From positions 103,894-167,893 of the forward strand of contig SWBL01000074.1 of assembly GCA_024195585.1 (NCBI GenBank): a stretch of DNA of 64,000 nt, in the 5' to 3' direction. A program made the position numbers and the translations under genes. Shown in pieces: positions 10,490 through 21,708 of the stretch. How positions within the stretch are numbered: position 1 is the stretch's first letter; every line of letters starts with the position of its first letter. The stretch is from Aureobasidium sp. EXF-3400. Lineage: Eukaryota > Ascomycota > Dothideomycetes > Dothideales > Saccotheciaceae. The notes under the pieces were generated by a model. It was not told where the DNA came from. It searched no databases and saw nothing but the letters and a program-made list of their open reading frames with translations.

Positions 10490-11676
10490 TCACAGAGCAG
10501 CCTTCTCAATGCGTCTTCCAGTCTCGTCAAACTCGATCTTCTTGCCACTGTTCAAGCTTTCTTGCAGAGCACAGCCGATCTTGACTGCTTGAACAGCTCC
10601 GGTAAGCTTGAATGGTAGCTTGTTGTTGTCCAAGCAAGCGGCAGTAAACTCATTGGCCTCCGTAACGAAAGCTTCAGCGAAACGGCCATAGTAGTGTGGT
10701 GGAATCTCCCTCCTAACACCAGTCGGCTCCGAAATCTCGACCAAAGTTCCCAGTGGGTTGGCATTGACTGTTAGCTTTCCTTCTGTACCAATGATCTCGG
10801 TCATGTCGTGCTGACCAGCTGCCATGATCCTACTGCTGTAAAAGTAGGCAATCTTACCTCCCCAGAATTCGACGACGCCAACACCATTGTCCACGTCCTT
10901 GTATTTGCGAAGATCAGGCTGGACAGCAGTGATGCCTACTGCGTATGTGCTCTTGACAATACTGTCCTGGCCAAAGTACCATAATGCGAGATCGATGTCG
11001 TGGATGTTGCAGTCGACAAAGATGCCGCCGGAGAACTGTGCATACTCGACGAAGAATCCGGAAGGGTCGAGCTTATCACAGGTTTGGGATCGGAGAACAG
11101 AGGCTCGGCCTATGGATCCATTGTCCATTCTGTTCCATGCATCGCGGTAGGAGGCGTCGAATCGGCGAGAAAAACCACACATGACTTTAAGATGAGGCTT
11201 CTTGTTTGCGGCGTCTACTACAGACTGCGACTGGGTTGAGAGTAAGTATCGTTAATCTCCTAATGGAATAATGCAGCTCGTCCAACATACGATTTCTACG
11301 CTTGTGCTCAAAGGCTTCTCGCAAAGCACATGCTTGTCTGCCTCGATTGCCTTGATAGCTTGCTCTGCATGAACAGTCGTCACAGTTGCTACGACAACAG
11401 CCTGGAGCTTAGGATGCTTGAGCATCTCATCGTAATCATTGTAAAGTTTCACACCGAATGGAGCAAGGTATTGATTGAACCATGCGATCTCGGATTCGGC
11501 CTCGGCAGGGCAATAAGCAGCGACCAACTCTGCTCGAGGAGTTTCTTTTGTGGAGGTCAGCTCATATACAGCAGTCAGGGACTTGTATGTGTCTTCTTAC
11601 TTTCCAGGAAGTGCAGAGCGTGTCTCGCTCCCATTCGGCCAAGACCTGCACATGCAACATTGAGTCTTTGAACCAT
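10490..11676 (-). CDS. Gfo/Idh/MocA oxidoreductase, inositol 2-dehydrogenase-like
   Basis: Cytosolic NAD(P)-dependent sugar or cyclitol dehydrogenase, 356 residues. Exons 11676-11601, 11544-11291 and 11230-10490 join in phase 1 and phase 0. Exon 1 carries the Rossmann start VACAGLGRMGARHA, and exon 2 the EKPLS motif with the catalytic-region Lys. Exon 3 has the C-terminal domain with DCNIHDIDLALWYFG, whose Asp and His match the catalytic pair of inositol dehydrogenases (GGxxxDxxxHDxD pattern; here FVDCNIHDID). Members oxidise myo- or scyllo-inositol or related sugars; the exact substrate cannot be read from sequence. The ATG is followed directly by the nucleotide-binding strand, so the start is secure. 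Context with the transporter and regulator upstream suggests cyclitol use. Confidence 0.88.
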
Positions 11677-12456
11677 TTTTATGGCTGTATGAGCGAACAG
11701 TCAATGCGTTCAAATGGCGGTACTGAGGCGACAGAGGCAATTCGAGAAAAAGTTAGAGACAACTCTTCCATTCCTGCGAGCGAGCTTTGTGTTTATGAGC
11801 TCCTCGTCAGCCCAAAGTGGACCAATGTCAACAAAGAGAAAACTCCCAGATCCACAGCTGCGATATGACATTGCCAAGCGTGTTTTCGATTCGGGAAAGT
11901 ATCTCCGTCATTTCCTCGGACACAATAGGCAACTCACCCCGCAGAAGTGGACGCGAATACGGGGTAGTCGCGGGGAGAAGGACGATCGCCGCTTGTCTCA
12001 GCCAAGATTCTCTACGGGGAGATACTCGCCTATACTAGCCAAAACTACCTCACCGAGACAGAATGACCATCGGTCACAGATGGAACGAGAAAGCTTCACA
12101 GGTTGGGCCAGGACCGAAGTCGCGATGGTCAATACGCCGATCGCATTATGATTGGCAAGCAATTTCCAGCTGGCAACGAGTCTACCGCAATGGAGGTCAT
12201 CCTCCCCGATACCAGTCAGCCTCTAGTGATTAATCACCTGTTGACTCAAGATCATCTCTTTGACGAATCGTCAGAATTCGCTGATTAAGCTGTGCCGCCT
12301 TGCATATCGTGTATGTATGCAAGAGACTGGTGAAGGAAACGGCGCATGTCCTTTGACTATTCAAGTGGGTAGCACGGAATTATGGTAAGGTGAGTCCCTT
12401 GCAAAGAAGACATTTATGCATGCTATCAGCCGATCAGTCTATATACGATTGCGCTT
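11677..12456. other. intergenic, no gene seen
   Basis: Promoter side of the Gfo/Idh gene and 3' side of the next P450. Overlapping short plus-strand frames around 11.7-12.2 kb have no recognisable motif and probably arise by chance. Confidence 0.45.
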
Positions 12457-14040
12457 CTAACCCTTTGCCACATCGAGATCCCTTCTCCAAACCTTCAAAG
12501 GCAACGGGCCTGCCATCAGGTTCGTGGTCTCCCATCTGTCCTGTTCCCACCCGGGAGAAGACAAAGCAAAGCCATACCTGTGAACGACACTGGCAAGGAG
12601 CACGGTCTGTTCGAGATAACTAATGTTACGGCCAATGCAACCCCGAGAGCCAGTACTAAAACTGATAAAATACGGCTGCAAGTTCTTGCCCTGTTCTCCC
12701 AACCATCGGTCCGGATTGAATCTCTCCGGCTCGGGGAAAATGATCGGGTCACGATGTGCGACGTAAGCTGAGATAGATACTGTTGTGTTGCCTTCGATCC
12801 ACTCGTCAAGAATTTTCGAGCCCTCAGGAGGTGTGCGCCTGGGCAGACCAAAGGTTGTCGATGGCGTGATACGCAGTGACTCGTCTAGACAGGCGCGAAG
12901 GTAAGGAAGGTGCTTGACCTTATCGTACGGAGCGACGACCTCTTCGGGTTCGAGGACAGCCTCCACTTCTCCACGAAGGCGCGAAAGGCATTCTGGGTTC
13001 TTCAACAACCAGACCATAACGTTGTTCATGGCAAGGGCGGTGGTGTCGGAACCCGCGTTAAGCATGATGCTGACTTCTGCGACCACTTCACCCCATTCAA
13101 GGTTGTTCGGATTGCCGTTCTTGTCCTCCATCAGGGCCTGGAAGAAATCATCAAGCTTCTCACCAGCACGATAGCGTGCCAGGCGTTTCGTAGCCCTGTG
13201 GTAGACCAGATCGTTCCAACCTTCGTTGAGCTTCCACATCTTACGAAAGCTTGGGAAAATCTTCGAAACGTACTTGCTGTTGAAGTCATACCATTCGGTA
13301 GCCCAAGCGATGAGCGATTGTGCTTTGGCGGTAGCGTGAAGACTTGCACGGTACGAGTCCACTTCGTAGATTGTACCGTCCACCTTCTCGCCTACGACTT
13401 TGTCGCTGCCAGCATCTAGGAAGCCCAACCGTTCTGACAGACCGATGTCGGCGATTGCATCCAGAGTGAAGAAGTTGCTATATGCTCGGTAGTCGAATGT
13501 AACGTCCTGTGGGTCTGGAAGGACATGGCCTTCAGGAAGAGGTGTAGTACAATATGCATCGCAGGCTTTGATGAATCGTTGTGTTTTATCGGCAACTTTG
13601 TATTCCCACCCTTCCAGGTTCTTCAAAGCATATGCGCTAGACATCATCTTTCTCTTTCGAGCATGCTCGCCCTTATCGACGACATCCGCAAGATGGAAAT
13701 GCGAGCCGGAAAGCGCCTTGTAGAAAACATCCTTGGTGCATCTCGAGTTGTGCCCGTATATGTCCTTGATAGCATTCACACTTCCATAAGAGAGCGAATT
13801 GGGACCGATTCGAATGACTGGATGTGTCTTGTGCATCTCATAGAGTTTCTTCGACCGGATACCAGTGTAGGCTTCCCACATGAAGCCAAGATTTGTGATC
13901 CCAGCCAGAGGATTGATACCAGGGTATTTACGAAGTCCTTTTGGATCACTGAAATAATCCCATAGTGGCCTGACGATGAAATAGGATAAGAGCAGGATGA
14001 AAGAGAAGGTCGACAGCAGTGTGGTATACATGACGAGCAA
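12457..14040 (-). CDS. cytochrome P450, benzoate 4-monooxygenase (CYP53) like
   Basis: Single-exon 527-residue endoplasmic-reticulum P450. A membrane anchor spans residues 5-24, followed by the hinge KYPGINPLAG. The I-helix motif AGSDTT is at 329-334, ExxR at 387-390 (ESLR), FNPDRW near 441-446, and the haem loop FSTGSRGCIGR with ligand Cys468. The loop followed by NISYLEQT and the pattern SNFFTLDAIADIGL recall CYP53 benzoate para-hydroxylases, which open the protocatechuate route from benzoate. That substrate is an analogy, not proven. It is head-to-head with a dedicated P450 reductase at 14769 across a 728-bp shared promoter, and an aromatic-ring FAD monooxygenase follows, which fits an aromatic-degradation or detoxification role. 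Confidence 0.9.
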   Translation of the reverse strand: MLVMYTTLLSTFSFILLLSYFIVRPLWDYFSDPKGLRKYPGINPLAGITNLGFMWEAYTGIRSKKLYEMHKTHPVIRIGPNSLSYGSVNAIKDIYGHNSRCTKDVFYKALSGSHFHLADVVDKGEHARKRKMMSSAYALKNLEGWEYKVADKTQRFIKACDAYCTTPLPEGHVLPDPQDVTFDYRAYSNFFTLDAIADIGLSERLGFLDAGSDKVVGEKVDGTIYEVDSYRASLHATAKAQSLIAWATEWYDFNSKYVSKIFPSFRKMWKLNEGWNDLVYHRATKRLARYRAGEKLDDFFQALMEDKNGNPNNLEWGEVVAEVSIMLNAGSDTTALAMNNVMVWLLKNPECLSRLRGEVEAVLEPEEVVAPYDKVKHLPYLRACLDESLRITPSTTFGLPRRTPPEGSKILDEWIEGNTTVSISAYVAHRDPIIFPEPERFNPDRWLGEQGKNLQPYFISFSTGSRGCIGRNISYLEQTVLLASVVHRYGFALSSPGWEQDRWETTNLMAGPLPLKVWRRDLDVAKG

Positions 14041-14768
14041 AACTTAGAAAAATTGGTGAGGGAAAATGAATTTTGACTAAGTCTGATGAATGTTGGCTGG
14101 GTCCAGACATTGTAGAAGAAGTCGTCTTAAGGATATGAGCATTACAGCCCGCTTATTCAGCCCCCGGGAGCAATTGGGAGGAGAGGACTTGTCCATCTTC
14201 AAAGAGTAACTGCCTATGTAGGTTCCGAATCTTGGATTTTGGATAGACCAAAGCTCCACTCGCGGGATCTCTTGCTATGTTGTCAGCCGGATCGCCGGGA
14301 GGCATTGTTCGCCGGGAAAGCTTACCCTAACATGACTTGAAGGGTGGAAGTGCGGAGAAAATCATTGCTTACCCCGCCACTGTCTCCATATGCCGGGTGG
14401 GATGGGGATTCGTTTAGGTTCGAAAGTTAAAGCCGTGCGGGCCGCTTCACCAAAAGTAATGAGAAATGTATCCTGAACCCGCCGCTTGATCCCCCTTGCA
14501 CGACTCCTCGTTTTCCCTGCATTTCACGGGGCATGAGGAGCTCGAATACAGTACAGAAGTCTGAACGGCGAAACTACACGTGTAGTGTCAATACACTCGG
14601 CGATCGGACCTTGCTTCCCTTGCGGAAAACCAGACTGAAATAGGCCTTGATCCGACGAACAATCACTTCGGGCTTATCAGGTGGTCTCTACTCAATTCCT
14701 GAAGACTGTGTCCTTAATAAACCAACGAAGTAGCGCCTCGTATCTTCCTTCTCCAAGTCAACTTCACC
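14041..14768. promoter_or_regulatory. bidirectional promoter between P450 and its reductase
   Basis: 728 bp separating divergent start codons. The nonamer TCGCCGGGA is directly repeated at 14292-14300 and 14309-14317, 17 bp from start to start. A further CCGGG lies near 14394 and CGGCGATCGG near 14598. These GC-rich CGG-containing repeats stand out and could bind a regulator that switches both genes together. TAATAAA near 14716 is 50 bp upstream of the reductase ATG. Confidence 0.45.
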
Positions 14769-16903
14769 ATGGCAACTTCGCTGGTTCCGTCTCTCTTCAT
14801 GCTGAATAAGCCTACTGGCTACGCCGATTATGCTGCCATCACAGCCTTCAGCTTTGCCTTAGGCACATATCTTCTCAAAGGGAAGGCCTGGGATAGACCC
14901 GACCCCTACCATCATGTTTGGTTTGAGAAGCCTCAGATTGCAGATGCTGCAGTCAGCGATAGAGTCAAAGAGACTCGCGATATTTCACAGAAGCTTGAAG
15001 AAACAGTGAGATAATGCTGACAATTTGGAGTGACGTCCAACCTCAACTGACTTGACCGCAGAATAGTAAAATGGTAATCTTCTGGGGCTCTCAATCTGGA
15101 ACAGCAGAGGGGTTCGCCAACCGCCTGGGGCGAGAATGTCACTCGCGCTTCCGGCTAGAATCCTTGGTAGCAGACCTGTCCGACTACGACATGGAGACTC
15201 TCAAGCACATCAAGAAAGAAACATTGGTAGTCTTCATTGCGTCAACCTTTGGCGAGGGTGACCCTAGTGATAATACTGCTGGGCTCTGGCACTATATTCG
15301 CTCTGCTAAAGAATCCCTCGATAACCTGCGCTACTTCGCCTTTGGCCTCGGCAACAGCAATTATAAATACTACAACAAGGTCATTGATGTGATCGCGGAG
15401 TCACTTGATGCCCAAGGTGCGCAGCGACTCATGCCAATTGGAAAAGCAAATGATGCCAAAGGTACAACTGAGGAAGACTTCATCGCATGGAAGGAAGAGT
15501 TCTTTGACTATCTCAGGCGGATTCTCGGCCATCAAGAGTACGATGTGGTGTACGAACCATCACTGTCAGTCGAACAGGACACGTCACTCGAGCCTATCGA
15601 CCTTCATCAAGGAGAGCCTGTGGTAGATACCAGAACTTTGGCCGGATCATCAGCCGTCAAACCTTTGCCTGTCAGAGATATGCGAGAGTTGTTCGACACT
15701 TCAGCTGATCGTAATTGCTTGCATGCCGAATTGGACCTTTCTGGATTTCCCGAGATCAACTACAAGACTGGAGACCACCTCAGTATTTGGCCAAGCAACC
15801 CCAATCTTGAAGTCGAACGAATGCTCAAGCAGCTTGGCCGTCTCCATGAAGCCGATGTGCCCATCTTGGTCAAAGGTCTGAATGGAGCAAAGGTCAAAAT
15901 CCCTACACCAACAACACTATCGGCACTCCTGCGCTACTACTTGGAGATATGTTCACCTGTCTCTCGTGAGGTAGTTGCCCAACTTGCCCAATTTGCACCC
16001 ACAGAATCTTCTCGCCTGTTCTTGGAGGATATATCGCGAGATCGTTCAAGATATTCAGCTTTCCTCGCAGTGACACATATGACTGTCGGCAGGCTACTAG
16101 AGATCTCCACTGGCTCTGAGCCTACTCCTTGGTCATCTCTACCCTTGTCTTTCCTACTGGACGCCTTTCCGGTGATGAGACCAAGATATTACTCAATTTC
16201 GTCTTCCTCCATAGTGTCTCCACGCGCACCTAGCATTACCGCAGTCGTCTCACAAACCGCCCTTCAAGATGCGATGGGAGGTGAGATTACGATCCCTGGC
16301 CTGGCGACGAACTATTTATTGGCCCATCATGTCGAAGATAGGAGTACATACGCTCTCCAGGGCCCGGGTTCCGCTCTCGAAGGCCGCAAAGTGTACGCGC
16401 AAATCCGAAAGTCCAAGTTCAAGCTTCCGGCTCTTGCAAGCCAACCTATCATCATGATCGCGGCGGGAACCGGTATCGCACCGTTCAGAGGCTTCATACA
16501 AGAACGCGCTCGCATGAAGCAAGTAGGCAAGACTTGTGGAAAGATGCTTCTCTATTTCGGATGCCGAAGTCCCAATGAAGACTACATCTACAGTGAAGAG
16601 CTGGCACAACTGCAAGCAGTACTGAAAGACGAGCTCCGCATCATAACGGCTTTCTCTCGCTACGAGGGCAAGAAAATATATGTACAAGAACGCATCCTTG
16701 AGGACAGAGAGAGAATATTCGGGATGCTGACGGAAGCGAATGCGAACCTTTATATCTGTGGCTCGGCGTCAATGGCAAGAGAAGTGAACGGCACTGTCAG
16801 CAGTATCATCAAAGAGGAAAACAGGTGGACAGATGGAGAGATAGAGGCGTGGAGCGAAACAAAGAAGAAGACAAGGAAGTTCCAGGAGGATGTTTGGGGA
16901 TGA
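14769..16903 (+). CDS. NADPH-cytochrome P450 reductase (second, cluster-associated copy)
   Basis: Diflavin reductase passing electrons from NADPH through FAD and FMN to microsomal P450s. Exons 14769-15005 and 15062-16903 give 692 residues, normal for the family. An N-terminal membrane helix (about residues 20-36) ends in LLKGK. The FMN-binding SQSGTAEG is near residue 90, STFGEGDPSDN follows, the FAD-binding RPRYYSISSS is in the middle, and the NADPH site GTGIAPFRGF and YFGCRSPNEDY follow. The protein ends in DVWG, keeping the conserved C-terminal Trp that stacks on FAD. Without the intron the anchor is lost and translation would begin at 15071. Fungi have a housekeeping reductase elsewhere; pairing head-to-head with a P450 suggests this copy serves that enzyme. 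Confidence 0.95.
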
Positions 16904-16928
16904 AAGGCTGAATTCGGAAAAATCATCA

Positions 16929-18307
16929 CTATTCCTTCTTGATATTGAAATCATAGTGCCTGAACTTCTGCACTTTCGCTGGTGGCCCTTTGAACCGGCT
17001 AAGCAGATTAATGATCCCAGACCAATAGATTGCAGCGCAGAAGATCCTGAGCAAACAAGCTCCCCAAGCGGTTTGCGGATGCAGGAGATGCGGCATACCA
17101 GGGGCAAGTTTCTGAGCTTTTGTCACGAGCGGTCGCATGTTCTGTTCGTATTGCTCGAATGCAAGATCGTGACGACTTGGATGACTGATCAGAGAGCCAG
17201 CAAGGTGGTAGGCACCGGCCAAAGCAAGTGTGGTCCCCATGCCTGAGAATGGAGAGGCGCAATATCTGTGTTCATGTCAGTGAGAGCGATGGAAAAGAAA
17301 GCAAAAACGTACCCTGCATCACCTAAAAGCACAACTCTCTCCTGGCTCCATTTTTCCAGCTTTACTTGCGCTGTAACATCGAAGTAGAAGTCATGTGCAG
17401 CCTCCACAGCATCCTTCAACCTGTGTTCTTGCCAGGAGATACCACTCAACTTTCTCAACACCAGTTTTTTCTGCATCGCGACATTCCTCTCGAAACCTGA
17501 TATCTCCCTGGCAATTGCCATAGTCTTGTTGGCTATGAGAACAAGCACAGTGCTCTTCTCCTTGGTACCCGAGGGACGAAGCATCACGCTCACACCCCCT
17601 GGAGCATGAAACCAGGATCTCCACTCTCCATCTCCTGCTTGTTTCTTGGTGCTGAAGAAAGCGCCGTACATGTGCAAGGGTTTCAAGCATTCGTCTTGCG
17701 CTTGTCTCCAGGTCAGCTTCCGAGTCTTGCTGTGCAGACCATCCGCACCGACGACCAAGTCGAACGTTCTGTCGCCTGCTTTGCTGAGTCGTACATACAC
17801 TTTTCCGCCGTCCTGACTCAGATGCTCGACGCTGTCGTTAAAGATGAACTCGATACCCCGCCCACCCCTTGCTTCGACATCTTTGCTCACCCTTTTCGCT
17901 TTTTCTAAAAGGATCTGCGCAAGTCTGCCGCGTAGTATCTCAACATCTGAAGTTCCAGTCTCGACCCTTCCAGTTTTGTCGGCAGCGTATTGCGCCCAGA
18001 TCCTGTTGCCCGCATCGACAATCTTCACACCTTCTTCACCAGTAGTAGCTTTCTTGATCTCATCTGTGAGGCCGAGTATGCTGATGACATGCTTGCCGAT
18101 GCCACGAATGTCGATGTTCTGACCACAGCCGAGGGCGGCGGTATTGCGTTCGAGGATTGTCATCTGAGGAAGGCTGGCGACGGGCTGAGCGGAGGAAAGT
18201 AAGAGAGTTGCAAGAACTGGTCCAGCAATCCCACAGCCAACGATGAGAATGTTTTGGCGTCTTGATGAGTCCGTCGAGGTATCGTGGATGGTGGATGCAG
18301 TCGACAT
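16929..18307 (-). CDS. FAD-dependent aromatic-ring monooxygenase
   Basis: Class A flavoprotein hydroxylase of 443 residues from exons 18307-17313 and 17265-16929 (47-nt intron, phase 2). The dinucleotide-binding GxGxxG is LIVGCGIAGP at about residues 20-29. The stretch GQNIDIRGIG follows, then the DG motif VVGADGLHSKTR, and the GD motif LLGDAGYCASPFSGMGTT, which is restored only by splicing. Enzymes of this group hydroxylate aromatic or cyclic substrates using NAD(P)H and oxygen; QNIDIRG is common in a large fungal subgroup of unassigned substrate. The ribityl-binding part is complete, so the gene looks functional. It is convergent with the P450 reductase (25 bp between stops) and may work on the P450 product or substrate. 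Confidence 0.88.
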
Positions 18308-19333
18308 ATCAGAATATTTCTACGTGTTTGAGTACGGGTGGCTTTGGGCTAATTGATCAAGTGGTGATGAAAGGAAAAAACTGTTGTCGGATACTCGTTT
18401 TGCAGAGGAGGAAATTGCCTCGCTTTATGAACAGTGAAGTGGGTGTTGTTGATTGTCATCTCGGGACCGAAGGTATGAAGCTCGGGACCGAGAGGGGTCG
18501 TCGGGTCCCAGGCACCAGCTTGCGAAATCCTTCGGTGATGTCTTCATTAATCTCTACACTGTCGTACAAGCGGTCGGTGTTGCGTGTCTATCGTCGTTTG
18601 CTCCGTAGGGGCAAATAGCGATACGTCGTTCTCGCATGATTTGTGTGCTTATGTGGACCTAAAAGCGTTCTGGAAGGTCGCTTCGCAAGGTAAGGTCTGA
18701 CACGCCGCAGCTCTACACAACTATTTTGTACCAGACCGAGTCGTTCACAAAATGAGCGCAAATATCGCGCGGGTTTCTCGTGAAACGCATTACCTTCCGA
18801 AGCATGGTTGACTGATCGTAGTAACATGTATCATATCAATTGAGTTCGAAAGAGTTGTCGCTGGCCGGAGAGAATCAGGATTGCGCCCCATTAGCTCGGA
18901 GACACCTCATTCGGCAGATAATTATTCTTGGAACCAACACCTTCATGTCTATATATATCCAACTGCAGTTTGGTCTAGGCTGAACATTTTGGACATCATT
19001 CCCAAGGACAAATATCAGTCTTGACTCCATTGCCGTCGTTGTACTGGACTCAATGCCTTGTTGCAGGATTCGTGTTCACCTCAAAGCGACTGGGCCCGAA
19101 GCGTTCATCTCTCAGTCGTTGCGGAACCGGTTTCTAGAACCTTGTCGTTACTTCCATGTGTATCGGGAAACTTGTCAATGAAATGCTGATCTCAGGATCG
19201 TTTCTGGAGGCAACCTGGCTCTGGTCTCGGGAGACCTGAGGCCATCAATCAAGGGAAAGAGCGTGATTGTTAATGAAAGTGGAGAAAGAAGCACTGCTGT
19301 GGTAATGTGCTAGTCTCGGCAATTCAACCCCTT
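18308..19333. other. intergenic, no supported gene
   Basis: About 1 kb. A TATATATA stretch near 18950-18957 followed about 100 bp on by a 42-codon plus-strand frame starting at 19053 could be a promoter and a tiny gene, but the peptide has no recognisable feature. Otherwise nothing is seen. Confidence 0.4.
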
Positions 19334-20968
19334 TCAACCATTGATGAACTCTGACTTCTCTCTCAGCGTTTTGCCATAGCGGTAGATCAGCCATGGTACC
19401 GGCAGACATACGACTCCTAGACAGCCTAGAAAGGTCAACGACCAATGCACTCCGATACCTTGGTACATCGGTCTAGCCGCCACGACCATACCAGCAGCCA
19501 CAAGGTATCTCGCCATAGTAACACTGCCCAAAGCGCTTGAGCTCCACGTTCCGTAGATATTGATGATGTAACTATAGCTACTGACAAAGATGGCCGTCAA
19601 GGAGTAGCCGAACAAAATCGTAGATGCGTAAGCTGACCAGTAGGAGATGGATTTGTAGCTCGTCCAGGCGAGCCAAAAGATGGAGATGGCAAAGAAAGGC
19701 GACGCTACCATGGCGGGGAGAAGCAGAGTCTCTGGTGTGTCTTCTTGGGTCTTACGCGTCCTACGGTGAATCATGTGTATCAGCGGCATGAGAGATACAG
19801 AGATCAAAGCCCCGAGGCATATGCCCAAGAAGGCAAGAGCAGTGTCGCCGTCAGACAGACCCCAAGTATCTGTAAAGATGAACTCAAATCCGTTGAGAAA
19901 AGTGAAAATGACCACGTAAATGACCACCAAGTAAAACCCTAGAGAGATGATAATGGGCTCTGTGGTGAAAAACTTGACAGGTCGTGATAGATTGTGTCTC
20001 AGCCTTTGACCGAGCGATTCCTTTCCTTCTAGCTCACAAGTGTACTTGTCCGAACCTGATACTACCCTCATATGGTGAGTCCTCCACTGCACAAGCATGG
20101 GAGAAAAGGTTTCGGGTAGGAGAAAGAGGGCCAACAGATAGATGACGCCACTCAGAATGAGTCCAATCCAGTATACCCATCGCCAGGAGATGTGTCCAGT
20201 GATCCAGCCGCCAGCCACAGGCGAGAGGATGGGAGAGAGCAGTGGACTGAGAGCAAAAACCGGCCATAGCATATTCCTCTCGTCGTTGTCCCACATATCA
20301 GCCAGACTCCCGCCATATATCGAAAGCGTGGAACTGGCGCAGATACCAGCAAGGAAGCGAAAAACGAGTTGAGCGGCAAAATTGGGCGACAAAGCATCTC
20401 CAAGTGTGAAGCACAGATACAGAAAGGACGGAACGAGATAAACAGGATTGCGACCAAGCTCTTCTGAAAGCGGGCCAACGATCAAACTTCCAGCTGAGAT
20501 ACCAAGGATGAACAAAGCGGTGGCCAAAGTCTCTGCTGTCTGACTGACGTGAAACTCTCTGCTGGATGGCTTTGTGACGTTCGAGTCACACGCAGAGACC
20601 CAACCTTGAGAGAAAACCATGAGGAAGAGAAGCGATGTTGTCCATAGTCGTTTCGAACGAGACCAATTATGTGGATCAGCCTGATCTTTGCCATCGTCCT
20701 CGCACTCTACGGTGATCTTATCGTTGCCGTTGTCAAGACCTGACTTCTCAGGACCAGCGTCACTGACTGGCGACGGTAGGGGCCTTTGCTGTTCGAGATC
20801 CAGGAGATAAGCTGAGGAGTGTTCTCTGCCAGTTAACTCCAGTCGTGAACTACTGTCTTGCAGTCCATCATGCGCTAATGAAGGCAGCGGCTTCTCGAGA
20901 GGACCACCTCGTGCGTGTACCCGGGTCGCATATTCCTTTTGTTGCCTGTACTGTAGGAGTGTCTGCAT
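19334..20968 (-). CDS. MFS drug:H+ antiporter, DHA1 family (polyamine/drug efflux type)
   Basis: Single-exon 544-residue plasma-membrane exporter. A hydrophilic N-tail of about 115 residues ends in DPHNWSRSKR, the usual entry to helix 1 in fungal DHA1 proteins. Twelve hydrophobic segments follow. Family marks include GPLSEELGRNPVY after helix 2, the antiporter-type helix-5 stretch SPILSPVAGGWI with WRWVYW, and PET at the end of helix 6. The ATG at 20968 is preferred because the longer frame begins at a non-ATG codon at 21028. It lies beyond the FAD monooxygenase, transcribed in the same direction, about 1 kb away. Export of an aromatic compound or its product is a reasonable guess only. Confidence 0.9.
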   Translation of the reverse strand: MQTLLQYRQQKEYATRVHARGGPLEKPLPSLAHDGLQDSSSRLELTGREHSSAYLLDLEQQRPLPSPVSDAGPEKSGLDNGNDKITVECEDDGKDQADPHNWSRSKRLWTTSLLFLMVFSQGWVSACDSNVTKPSSREFHVSQTAETLATALFILGISAGSLIVGPLSEELGRNPVYLVPSFLYLCFTLGDALSPNFAAQLVFRFLAGICASSTLSIYGGSLADMWDNDERNMLWPVFALSPLLSPILSPVAGGWITGHISWRWVYWIGLILSGVIYLLALFLLPETFSPMLVQWRTHHMRVVSGSDKYTCELEGKESLGQRLRHNLSRPVKFFTTEPIIISLGFYLVVIYVVIFTFLNGFEFIFTDTWGLSDGDTALAFLGICLGALISVSLMPLIHMIHRRTRKTQEDTPETLLLPAMVASPFFAISIFWLAWTSYKSISYWSAYASTILFGYSLTAIFVSSYSYIINIYGTWSSSALGSVTMARYLVAAGMVVAARPMYQGIGVHWSLTFLGCLGVVCLPVPWLIYRYGKTLREKSEFING

Positions 20969-21708
20969 CGTACCAGTGATATTGGTTGGTGGGTAGGAAG
21001 TCGATGAACTACAAGTGTGATCCCGCACAGGGGAAGGCCATGGTCATATGCTTGCGGGAGGTCAGAGCATGTATACGTTGCTCGGCCGGAGAAAGGGAGG
21101 AGAAAGACTTGGAAAGCCCAGGCCAAAGATATTTGAGAGTCTTTTTGGTGTCGCGTTCGAGCTGGGCTAACGATCGTCAGGGTGCCAAGGTGACGTCGCT
21201 GAAGCTTGTTTCTTAACCACTGTCCAAATCAGGAAGGTAGCCACACGAGCAACGATCTGGGATCTAAACAAGCTTCTGCTATTCTGGGCATGCGTATGGC
21301 ATCGCGTCCTTGCCCCTAGCACAGCACCTTGGTGTTAGCATCCGAATCTCACAATTTGAGTCCTTAGTATCGCAAATATTCAGATGGCCTTGGAGCTGGC
21401 CAGATGCTGCGTTACAGCGACGCTGAGACAGAAATGACCGAGGGTACGTCATGAGGCTACGCTTTCGCAACGGCGCGAATGTCACCAACACTCAAAAGCT
21501 GACCTTTCGGAATCGGCAACACCGCTGACATTCCAGTGGTAGATCTCAAATGACATCCCTCGTTGTTTTTCCATCGCTTGAGCCTCACTTGCCTTGGTCC
21601 CAAAACCTTGGTACCTTGCGGGTAGTCGTTTGTCGTATACAGGTAAAACTATATCTTGATCTCAGCGAGCATCCCATAGAAACGCGAGATAGACTTTCGG
21701 GGACCCTT
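20969..21708. other. intergenic, no gene seen
   Basis: Promoter side of the DHA1 transporter. No frame in this stretch shows a domain, signal peptide or consistent intron pattern. Confidence 0.45.
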
